A stretch of 8,200 nucleotides of DNA, from the NCBI GenBank assembly GCA_030593645.1, contig JAUVGT010000223.1:1-8200 (forward strand), in the 5' to 3' direction. The position numbers and the translations under genes were made by a program. The stretch is from Deltaproteobacteria bacterium. Lineage in GTDB: Bacteria > Desulfobacterota > Desulfobacteria > Desulfobacterales > JAUVGT01. Positions 1-6,033 of the stretch are shown here, piece by piece. Within the stretch, counting starts at the first letter, position 1; each line of letters begins with the position of its first letter. The notes under the pieces are model-generated. The model searched no databases. It saw only the letters and a list, made by a program, of their open reading frames with translations, and was not told the DNA's origin.

Positions 1-3
1 GGG

Positions 4-71
4 ACGTTGGGCCATTTTCAGGGGTGAAAGCGTATTTAACATACGGTGAAGTCCTGAAAATGGATCAACGT
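4..71. repeat. Imperfect inverted repeat forming a long hairpin
   Basis: The arms at 4-22 and 53-71 are reverse complements at 17 of 19 positions; the inner 11 bases (ccattttcagg at 12-22, cctgaaaatgg at 53-63) are exact. The 30-base space contains a smaller stem, cgtat (31-35) with atacg (41-45). No T-run follows on either side, so it does not look like a simple intrinsic terminator. Its size and symmetry suit a dispersed palindromic repeat, but no second copy is visible in this window, so the repeat identity is inferred. Confidence 0.55.
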
Positions 72-141
72 TTCTTGATGGCCTGATATAGGGCGAGCGT
101 AGCGCTTTTGGACCAAAGATTTATGCAACGTTAGGGTAAAT

Positions 142-278
142 TTTATTGGTGTAATAAATATCCCCGGGCTTTCCGTGAGCTGGCCCGCGCCGGACCGGTC
201 ATGATTCTCCAGTTCCCGGATTTCCTGTTCCGGATCATGCCCGTCGAATATCTTTTCATAAATCCGCGGCAGCTGCAT
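142..278 (-). pseudogene. Possible remnant of a protein gene (unrecognised)
   Basis: On the minus strand, an ATG at 278 opens a frame beginning MQLPRIYEKIFDGHDPEQEI. The first 45 or so codons are rich in Glu, Asp and Arg and use GC-ending codons, as real genes in this window do. From about 165 downward the same frame loses this character and runs into the hairpin region. There is no clear ribosome binding site before the ATG. I do not recognise the family. The simplest reading is a gene fragment truncated by rearrangement. A chance open frame of 80 codons is a serious alternative. Confidence 0.22.
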
Positions 279-283
279 TTATC

Positions 284-312
284 TTGACATTTTCTTCTTT
301 ATCAAATATCGA
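284..312 (+). promoter_or_regulatory. Possible distal promoter (perfect -35, poor -10)
   Basis: TTGACA at 284-289 matches the sigma-70 -35 consensus exactly and is followed after 17 bases by TATCGA (307-312), which matches the -10 only in its first three bases. It lies about 320 bp before the exported-protein gene. It may be a weak upstream promoter or a chance match in an AT-rich stretch. Confidence 0.2.
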
Positions 313-459
313 TTTATCACTTGTACACCTCATAAAACTCATACTGCCCGGATTATGTGATCCACTATCATTCAACGATTCATCTGCCATAAGAAATAAA
401 TCAAAGTGACAGGGAAAGCCCGCTTAATGAAAAAGAAGAAAAATTAGAACTCCGGGAAT

Positions 460-483
460 TACATGTGACGGTTTTCACATGTA
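460..483. promoter_or_regulatory. CRP/FNR-family operator (perfect palindrome)
   Basis: The two nine-base arms at 460-468 and 475-483 are exact reverse complements separated by six bases. The core is TGTGA (464-468), N6, TCACA (475-479), which is the classical consensus for CRP-type regulators. Its centre is about 164 bp before the start codon of the exported propeller/CBM42 gene and about 64 bp before the inferred transcription start. That would be a class I activator position. The regulator itself is not in the window, and FNR-like or Dnr-like relatives with similar half-sites cannot be excluded. Confidence 0.6.
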
Positions 484-500
484 TTGTGTGATTCATTTCA

Positions 501-529
501 TTGCGCTTATTCCCTGATTCCACTATGGT
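501..529 (+). promoter_or_regulatory. Candidate activator-dependent promoter of the exported-protein gene
   Basis: TTGCGC (501-506) and TATGGT (524-529) are separated by exactly 17 bases. Each hexamer is weak (3/6 and 4/6 matches to sigma-70). A weak promoter placed so that the palindrome at 460-483 centres near -64 is the usual arrangement for CRP-type class I activation. The leader before the ATG at 636 would be about 100 nucleotides. The assignment is inferred from spacing alone. Confidence 0.35.
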
Positions 530-622
530 ACTTTTGAAAACACCGATTGGATTATATTTGAAACAGCACATACTGAAAACCCATACAATCTGAGGAAAAA
601 CCAATCAAAAAGAATTCATTTT

Positions 623-628
623 AAGGAG
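623..628 (+). promoter_or_regulatory. Strong ribosome binding site
   Basis: AAGGAG lies seven bases before the ATG at 636 and fixes this start. It is the best Shine-Dalgarno sequence in the window. Confidence 0.8.
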
Positions 629-635
629 AAATAAA

Positions 636-3326
636 ATGAAAAAATGGTTCTGGCTTTTTCTAATCAACTTTTTTAGTATCATTCTGTTCATCCCGGCTTT
701 TTCAGGTTATGCCGCTATCCCGATGCCAAACTGGAAAACCCGTTTGGTCAATTCCGAAAATATGGAAGGGGTTTTGGCTGATAAATTTTCCATTGCGGCC
801 GATTCATCCAATTTCCAGCATGTCTGCTATGTGGACATGGCCACCCATACAATTCGATATAAAACAAACAGCTCAGGATACTGGAAAGAGAATACCGTTA
901 CCGCTTTTGACAGCAACTTTATTCTAAAACATTTTGATATTACCGTAACGACCACAGGTAAAGTATATATCCTATATTCTACGGCTGACAGCTTAAAGCT
1001 TGCGGTATCTGACAACCCGGGAAAATGGGAGATTATCGACCTCTACAACGGGGCATGTCTTCAAAACTCTATTGCAGCTGGTCACGCAGGAAAAATCCAT
1101 GTGAGCTTCATCCGGGACCAGACACTCTATTATGTCACATCCATAAGTGGACGCTGGGTGGTCTTTACGGTTGATAATTCCGGATCGATTACGGGAGACA
1201 TTGCCATGGCGGCGGATGATGCCGGGACGGTGCATATTGCCTACTATGAACGGAACAGCCGTGATCTTAAATATGCCGCCAAACTCATTAATGAGAATCA
1301 ATGGCAAATCAGACCAGTGAGCAGTCTTTATGGTTATAATAATAATGCCCCCTCACTGGATATTTCCATTGATCCGTCGAATTTCACCCACATCAGTTAT
1401 ATTAAATCCAATTATCCCGCACAGCCTTATTCTTTGGCCCTCGTGTACGCAAACAATAAATCCGGTACATGGCAAACCGACGTTATAGATCAATGGGAAG
1501 TCCGGCGCCATCACACCTGTGCCATAGCAGTAGATTCACACGGTCTTCCGCACATCGTTTACCAGGGTCGATCGTACTTAAAACACGCGACCAATCCGGG
1601 AAATGGCTGGCGCATTCAAGATGTAAAGCTGCTGGATGTTGAGTCCGGTTCAGGTGCGGCTTTGGGTCCGGTTAAGCTCGCTGCGGATACATCTGATTTC
1701 CTGCATGCGGTCTATTCACACTTCGACAGGCAAAATACAAGAAGACAATACTATTTAACAACATCCTCTCAAACCTGGCGCGCGGATGAAGTTAGAAATA
1801 CTTCTGTAGGAGATTTTGGATATATCTCTGCCGCCGGTGATCCGGTGAGAGGCGCGCATATCACCTATGAGGATAATCAGAAACGAATTATGTATACCCA
1901 TCACAATGGTGATTACATGCCGCCGGGTTTTCCTTTCACGACTGTTGTTGATGCGGGTGGGAATAATTCGAACCCGGTGATCGGGATTGATGCCGGCAGG
2001 ACACTGCATATATGTTACGAAAAAAAAGATCAGGGTTTGTACTATGCCCACAGTGCGGCCGGCACATCAGGATGGACAATTGAACCGATCGAGCCCGGTC
2101 ATATTCCGGCCCTGTATGTTGAACCTTCGGGCCGTTTGCATCTGGCCTATATTCAGGACAATGGAATTGTTAAATATGCCACCCGGGGAGTCAACGAGAT
2201 AAACTGGACGTTCCATGTTGTGGCTGAAAATGGTTATCTGCCTTTTAATGCACGGATCTGTGCCATTCAGGCCGATAGTTCCGGCGGAATCCATATGGCC
2301 TATGCCAATCCGGATATAAAACTGATATATGCTTATAAAAGTCCGGATTCAAACCAATGGAATTTTGTCCCTGTGGGTTCCAGATCCGTGGGTACCGAAA
2401 CAATCGGCTTTGGCGTTAGTCAAAACAGGATTATCCATTTCAGTTATCATGACCGAAACAGCAATTCATTCAAATACGCAAAATACAACCCAAACACCCT
2501 TAGAATTGAATATCAGACCATTGCTTCCGGTACACAGAGTATAGGAGGACGCAGCTCCCTTGCTGTGGATTCAATGGGCCGGCCTCACATCTGTTACCAG
2601 GATAATAGTAATAATCATTACGCCATGAAATACACCGCCATCGGCATCGATCAACCGGTGACCATAGACGGCAGTACCCGGTACAATGGTTATCACAATG
2701 CCATCACCCTTGATGCGGCCGGGAGTCCATATATCTGCTATGATCTCCGTGACCATTTCGGCGATAATCCTCTGAAAATTGTTTACACTCCATATCTGGG
2801 AAAACGCATTTTTATGGCGAATAATTACTATGGCTACTATTTCCAGCATCTGGATGGAACCGGTGTCATTGCGAAAATTGATACGGATAAGGACGAAGAG
2901 TGCGCAATATTTAATATCGTTCCCGCGTTGTCAAAAAACGGTCCGGGCTATGTGTCCCTGGAATCTTACAATTATCCAGGATATTATTTCAGACATGAAA
3001 ACTTTCAAATAAAACTGGATCGATTTGAAAGCAGTCCAGACAAAGAACTGTTTAAAGAGGATGCCTCATTTCGAATTACACAACCCCTGTGGCAAGAGGG
3101 TAATTATTGGAAAGCCCTTTCACTGGAATCATACAACTATCCCAATCATTACATCCGGCATAAAAACTTTCGCCTGTATCTTGAATCCGAGGATTCGGAA
3201 TTGTTTCGTAAGGACGCGACCTTCGAGTTGAGCTTACCCAGCAGCCATTATCTGCGCTACAAAAAAAGAACTCCCGGTACCTATAAAAATCGCCTTACCC
3301 CAAAAGTAAAAATGAAAACAGAATAA
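636..3326 (+). CDS. Exported beta-propeller repeat protein with C-terminal AbfB (CBM42) arabinose-binding domain
   Basis: The 896-residue protein begins with a typical Sec signal peptide: MKKW, a hydrophobic core to about residue 22, and likely cleavage after SGYA (residue 26). Residues 50-720 contain about fourteen repeats of roughly 49 residues. Each has the form 'IAxDxxGxxHIxYxx...LxYAxxxxGxW', for example near 52, 100, 145, 189, 242, 296, 347, 397, 448, 491, 541, 590, 641 and 689. These resemble sialidase/BNR-like propeller blades, and fourteen would suit two seven-bladed propellers (inferred). Residues 723-866 form a beta-trefoil of the AbfB/CBM42 family. Two clear subdomains start SLESYNYP (774 and 829, 55 residues apart) and end F(K/R)xDA(S/T)F, with the expected ligand Asp at 809 and 860. 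The first subdomain is divergent and lacks that motif. No glycosidase catalytic domain is evident, so the protein is more likely a binder or lectin of arabinan-containing material than an enzyme. A basic tail of about 28 residues follows the trefoil. Confidence 0.85.
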   Translation: MKKWFWLFLINFFSIILFIPAFSGYAAIPMPNWKTRLVNSENMEGVLADKFSIAADSSNFQHVCYVDMATHTIRYKTNSSGYWKENTVTAFDSNFILKHFDITVTTTGKVYILYSTADSLKLAVSDNPGKWEIIDLYNGACLQNSIAAGHAGKIHVSFIRDQTLYYVTSISGRWVVFTVDNSGSITGDIAMAADDAGTVHIAYYERNSRDLKYAAKLINENQWQIRPVSSLYGYNNNAPSLDISIDPSNFTHISYIKSNYPAQPYSLALVYANNKSGTWQTDVIDQWEVRRHHTCAIAVDSHGLPHIVYQGRSYLKHATNPGNGWRIQDVKLLDVESGSGAALGPVKLAADTSDFLHAVYSHFDRQNTRRQYYLTTSSQTWRADEVRNTSVGDFGYISAAGDPVRGAHITYEDNQKRIMYTHHNGDYMPPGFPFTTVVDAGGNNSNPVIGIDAGRTLHICYEKKDQGLYYAHSAAGTSGWTIEPIEPGHIPALYVEPSGRLHLAYIQDNGIVKYATRGVNEINWTFHVVAENGYLPFNARICAIQADSSGGIHMAYANPDIKLIYAYKSPDSNQWNFVPVGSRSVGTETIGFGVSQNRIIHFSYHDRNSNSFKYAKYNPNTLRIEYQTIASGTQSIGGRSSLAVDSMGRPHICYQDNSNNHYAMKYTAIGIDQPVTIDGSTRYNGYHNAITLDAAGSPYICYDLRDHFGDNPLKIVYTPYLGKRIFMANNYYGYYFQHLDGTGVIAKIDTDKDEECAIFNIVPALSKNGPGYVSLESYNYPGYYFRHENFQIKLDRFESSPDKELFKEDASFRITQPLWQEGNYWKALSLESYNYPNHYIRHKNFRLYLESEDSELFRKDATFELSLPSSHYLRYKKRTPGTYKNRLTPKVKMKTE

Positions 3327-3659
3327 TATTTAGGCAGGGCGGGGTCTTCACAGGCCGGCCGCGCGAAATCCCGGGGGGTCTTCTGCTGACTACTATGCAA
3401 AAAATAATTTGCCATAGTAGAAGCCCTTTCAAGACCCCCGCGAAATACCGTGTACCCAAAAATATTGACACAAAACCTGATCTTCGGTAAGCTTCCCCAT
3501 TATAAAAGCGCAATCCGCTATCACCAATCCGGTGGCTCAGGGCATTAACCCCAGGCAAAGGACATACTGGATATGGCTAAGGATCGGTTCCAGGGGGCCT
3601 GTGTTATGCCGCCATTTGACCGCTTTGAAATAATACACAAAATTCTATAAAAGAAAAAT
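3327..3659. other. Gene-free interval with a palindromic element
   Basis: Apart from the palindromic element listed separately, I see no gene here. A TTGACA at 3465-3470 is followed 17 bases later only by TAAGCT, a poor -10, so a yciH promoter at this site is speculative. A short plus-strand frame from the ATG at 3572 (MAKDRFQGACVM...) stops after about 25 codons and is unrecognised. No T-rich terminator follows the exported-protein gene. Confidence 0.5.
3362..3450. repeat. Small palindromic element between near-identical direct repeats
   Basis: Terminal inverted repeats GGGGGTCTT (3374-3382) and AAGACCCCC (3431-3439) enclose a second stem, CTACTATG (3390-3397) with CATAGTAG (3413-3420), whose loop is AT-rich. 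Directly outside lie cgcgaaatcccg (3362-3373) and cgcgaaataccg (3439-3450), identical at 11 of 12 positions; the second overlaps the right terminal repeat by one base. The layout resembles a tiny non-autonomous insertion with a target duplication. It could also be a structured 3' end of the upstream transcript. The sequence shows the structure directly; mobility is inferred. Confidence 0.5.
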
Positions 3660-4034
3660 ATGAACGATAATCGCCTGGTCTATTCAACAGAAACAGGACG
3701 AATCTGCCCTGAATGCGGCAAGCCGGTTTCCGCATGTGTCTGCAAAAAAAAGAAGGGTGTTAAAACCGGTAAGCAGCCGGCAGGCTACCCCAACGACGGC
3801 ATCATCCGGATTCGCCGGGAAGTTAAAGGACGCAAAGGCAAAACAGTTACAGCCGTCTTCGGAGTACCGCTTGATAACGGGAAAATAAAAAAATTTGCCA
3901 AAACATTAAAACGCCGGTGCGGTGCCGGCGGTGCCGTTAAGGATGGCGTTATTGTCATCCAGGGGGATCACCGGAAAACCCTATTGGATGAGATCAGGAA
4001 ACACGGATATACAGTAAAGATTTCCGGCGGCTAA
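3660..4034 (+). CDS. yciH: YciH/SUI1 (eIF1-like) translation factor with N-terminal Cys cluster
   Basis: This 124-residue protein has the SUI1 fold over about residues 47-122. Family hallmarks are DGIIRIRREVKGRKGKTVT (46-64) and CGAGGAVKDGVIVIQGDHR (87-105). The N-terminus NRLVYSTETGRI matches E. coli YciH closely, which supports the ATG at 3660 despite only a weak purine-rich stretch before it. Bacterial YciH is related to archaeal and eukaryotic (e)IF1 and is thought to act on the small ribosomal subunit, influencing initiation fidelity or stress translation. Between the leader and the SUI1 domain lies CPECGKPVSACVC, with Cys at 16, 19, 26 and 28. This looks like a small zinc-binding knuckle, absent from E. 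coli YciH as I recall it. The gene stands alone, with no cotranscribed neighbour evident. Confidence 0.92.
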   Translation: MNDNRLVYSTETGRICPECGKPVSACVCKKKKGVKTGKQPAGYPNDGIIRIRREVKGRKGKTVTAVFGVPLDNGKIKKFAKTLKRRCGAGGAVKDGVIVIQGDHRKTLLDEIRKHGYTVKISGG

Positions 4035-4126
4035 ATCGCCTGGATCAATAGGACAATGGGGGGGCAGGTGCTTTATGTTGATTCTTCCAATAACCCGGGA
4101 CTTGCCTCAAGAAATACTGAAACCAT

Positions 4127-4810
4127 TCATTTTCTTTTCACAATTAAACTGATTTTTGTCTTTACTGTATCAACAACCGCATAGCTATATTCGATTTTTT
4201 TATCTCGTGAAGCTCCGACACTTCCCACATTAATGATATACTTGAAACCAGTCTCAAGTGGTATTGTAACTGATTCTTTTATTCGTTTTTGATTGATATC
4301 GTTCTTTTTAATCCGAAAAATTTCCGGGATATGATTGTGCCCAATAAATATAATATCGCTCTTTGATAATTTTAAAAGAGTTTCGGCATTGCCTTTATCA
4401 ATGTATTCAAAAAAAGTATTCCCTTTATATTGACTATAATATGAATGATAAAAACTATATACATTTCCATTGTGATTGACCCTAAACCCGAGATTCAATT
4501 TTTTTAGGAAATTAAAATTCGTTTTTGACAGTTTTATATCGGTTTCAAAAGAGTCCGGGGAATTATAAATCATCGGGGCTAAAAATTTTTCAGGTGCAAT
4601 ATCTTTATTTAATATTATTTCCAGATCATGATTCCCAAGTACGGATTTAACCTTGTCTTGATTCAGCAATTCAAGAACCGCATTAGAATCCCCTTTGTCT
4701 CCGACACTGTCCCCTAGATTGGCAACCAAATCACATTCATCAAGTTCATTAATAACCTTATCCAATTTTTTGTCATTACCCTCAATGTCTGAAATTACAC
4801 CGATTTTCAT
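4127..4810 (-). CDS. Calcineurin-like metallophosphoesterase
   Basis: The 227-residue protein carries the ordered metal-binding motifs of the family: SDIEGN (D8, E10), LGDSVGD (D34), GNHD (59-62), FYH (H122) and GHNH (157-160), followed by the usual INVGSVG strand near residue 193. These proteins use two metal ions to hydrolyse phosphate mono- or diesters; the substrate cannot be read from sequence. The family normally has D-x-H in the first motif, but here Glu replaces the His. The ATG at 4810 follows GGGGAG by nine bases. The length suits single-domain cytosolic members, and there is no signal peptide. The gene is much more AT-rich (about 28-30% GC in sampled lines) than yciH next to it (about 58% in a sampled line), suggesting separate origin. 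It converges on yciH and has no obvious operon partner. Confidence 0.87.
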   Translation of the reverse strand: MKIGVISDIEGNDKKLDKVINELDECDLVANLGDSVGDKGDSNAVLELLNQDKVKSVLGNHDLEIILNKDIAPEKFLAPMIYNSPDSFETDIKLSKTNFNFLKKLNLGFRVNHNGNVYSFYHSYYSQYKGNTFFEYIDKGNAETLLKLSKSDIIFIGHNHIPEIFRIKKNDINQKRIKESVTIPLETGFKYIINVGSVGASRDKKIEYSYAVVDTVKTKISLIVKRK

Positions 4811-5122
4811 TCGTATTTGCTCCCCGCCTGAATCTACTTCCCCGATGTTCTGATAGACGTCCTTAAAAAACCAAATAACTCTCCATACTACAACACGTTC
4901 TGTTTAGTTCTATTCATATTAATATCAAATTTTTAACATTTTTTCAAATAGATAAAGCTGTGAGGACATTCCTCACCATCAAATCTGATTCATATTTTTG
5001 ATACAGATTCCTGTTACAAACAAAGTCGTATTGATTTTAGTAAAAAGAAATAGTATTGAAGATTTTGAAGGTTTTGAACTTGCTTCTAAGAACTATGCTT
5101 TTTTCTCAAGCAAATTGATATT
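4811..5122. other. AT-rich divergent intergenic region
   Basis: This 312-bp gap separates the minus-strand phosphoesterase gene from the plus-strand SLOG gene, so it should hold both promoters, but I find no confident -35/-10 pair. Two small inverted repeats are visible: GTGAGGA (4960-4966) with TCCTCAC (4970-4976), a tight hairpin with a three-base loop, and AATCTG (4982-4987) with CAGATT (5004-5009). They may be an operator or leader structure. I see no coding potential. Confidence 0.5.
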
Positions 5123-5851
5123 ATGCTAAAAAAAATAATCTCAGGCGGACAAATCGGCGCTGATCAGGCAGCCCTTGACACTGCAGTCAAACTCGGCATC
5201 CCCCACGGCGGCTGGATTCCCAAAGGCAGAATGACGGAAAATGGTATTTTGCCGGACAAATATGAATTAAAGGAAATGCCCACATCCAGTTATCCGAAAC
5301 GCACCGAACAAAATGTCATCGATTCTGACGGGACAATCATATTCAGCCATGGCAGTCTTACCGGCGGCTCCGCCCTGACTATCAAACTTGCCAGGAAACA
5401 TAACAAACCGTGTCTGCATTTCGATTTAGATGAAATACCGGAATTCAATGTGGCTCAAACACTATCCAGGTGGATTTCAATGAATAGAATTGGCACACTC
5501 AATATCGCAGGATCAAGAGCAAGCGAAGATCCTCAAATTTACACCAAAGTTTGTAATATCATCCAAAGTACCTATCACATCATTCTGACTCAATATCCAA
5601 AATTCCAGGCTGCTGAGCCGGCTATTGTTAAAGAAATAGTAGATGATCTCATTTCGAAATTATCTCTTAAAGAAAAAATCGGCATCGCTAATATGGAACT
5701 GAGCAATGTTGAATCACTGGATTTTGTTTTCAGCTCATATATTAAGATTAAAACAGGTATTGGTCCTGAAGATAAAAAAGAATATTCCATCATTCTAAAG
5801 GAGTTGTGGAAAAAACTCCGGGACAGTCATAGATTGAGGGTTGTTAAGTAA
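5123..5851 (+). CDS. SLOG-fold 'putative molybdenum carrier' protein with helical C-terminal domain (DUF6794-like)
   Basis: Residues 1-152 of this 242-residue protein match the 'putative molybdenum carrier' branch of the SLOG (YpsA/DprA/LOG-like) Rossmann superfamily. Visible features are KKIISGGQIGADQAALDTA at the N-terminus, GIPHGGWIPKGRMTENG, YELKEMPTSSYPKRTEQNV, the loop SHGSLTGGSALT (75-86), and NIAGSRASEDPQIY (127-140). SLOG proteins bind nucleotides or related small ligands; the molybdenum role is a database label with little proof here. Residues about 165-235 (VKEIVDDLISKLSLKEKIGIANM...) resemble DUF6794, a short helical domain of unknown function, recognised from memory with moderate confidence. 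The start is fixed by the family N-terminus, although no good ribosome binding site precedes it. A hairpin begins five bases after the stop codon. There is no operon partner and no molybdopterin gene nearby, so a different signalling or binding role is possible. Confidence 0.8.
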   Translation: MLKKIISGGQIGADQAALDTAVKLGIPHGGWIPKGRMTENGILPDKYELKEMPTSSYPKRTEQNVIDSDGTIIFSHGSLTGGSALTIKLARKHNKPCLHFDLDEIPEFNVAQTLSRWISMNRIGTLNIAGSRASEDPQIYTKVCNIIQSTYHIILTQYPKFQAAEPAIVKEIVDDLISKLSLKEKIGIANMELSNVESLDFVFSSYIKIKTGIGPEDKKEYSIILKELWKKLRDSHRLRVVK

Positions 5852-5855
5852 AAAT

Positions 5856-5873
5856 CGGAGCCCAAAGGGCCCG
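5856..5873. terminator. Hairpin just after the SLOG gene stop codon
   Basis: CGG-a-GCCC (5856-5863) pairs with GGGC-CCG (5867-5873) across an AAA loop with one bulged base. It begins five bases after the stop codon. On the minus strand the stem is followed by ATTTTT, so it could also stop transcription arriving from the right. Only a short gcttt follows on the plus strand. Confidence 0.35.
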
Positions 5874-5885
5874 GCTTTGACTTGT

Positions 5886-5926
5886 CCGCCATAGCTTTAG
5901 CGGCGGTGGATCACCCCCATAAGGGG
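5886..5926. repeat. Pair of small GC hairpins within an outer inverted repeat
   Basis: CCGCC (5886-5890) can pair with GGCGG (5902-5906), and CCCC (5915-5918) with GGGG (5923-5926). CTTGT (5881-5885) and ACAAG (5931-5935) could close the whole as a three-way junction. It lies between two convergent genes and may be part of a composite termination region or a degraded palindromic repeat. Confidence 0.3.
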
Positions 5927-5932
5927 ATTTAC

Positions 5933-5964
5933 AAGTGCCTAAAGTTCTGGAACTTTAGGCACTT
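5933..5964. terminator. Near-perfect 15-bp-arm hairpin between convergent genes
   Basis: AAGTGCCTAAAGTTC (5933-5947) and its exact reverse complement (5950-5964) are separated by only two bases, so about 14 pairs can form around a four-base loop. The plus-strand side continues tgtattatttct, a broken T-rich tail. Placed between the plus-strand SLOG gene and the minus-strand M20 gene, it probably ends plus-strand transcripts and may also hinder read-through from the right. Confidence 0.65.
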
Positions 5965-6033
5965 TGTATTATTTCTTATAGTTTTGGACAAACCGATGTT
6001 CAACGTTCATCTTTTTATTAGTAATGCCCGCTT

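Noticed and set aside
401..604. Minus-strand open frame of 67 codons upstream of the exported-protein gene
   Set aside because: It overlaps the operator palindrome and candidate promoter, has low-complexity Ser-rich content and no recognisable family; it is a chance frame.
2958..3150. Nucleotide similarity between 2958-2977 and 3123-3142, considered as a DNA repeat
   Set aside because: It is in frame, 165 bases apart, and reflects the internal trefoil repeat of the AbfB domain rather than a mobile or regulatory repeat.
709..3231. Several frames of 68-104 codons on both strands inside the exported-protein gene
   Set aside because: They are fully covered by the 896-codon frame, which has a signal peptide, repeats and a recognised domain; they are shadows.
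3295..3558. Minus-strand open frame of 87 codons after the exported-protein gene
   Set aside because: It runs through the palindromic element and into the 3' end of the real gene, and its translation resembles no protein family.
5881..5935. Cloverleaf-like folding that might be a tRNA
   Set aside because: The length is about 55 bases, the closing stem is only five pairs, and there is no T-arm GTTCRANNC or anticodon arm.
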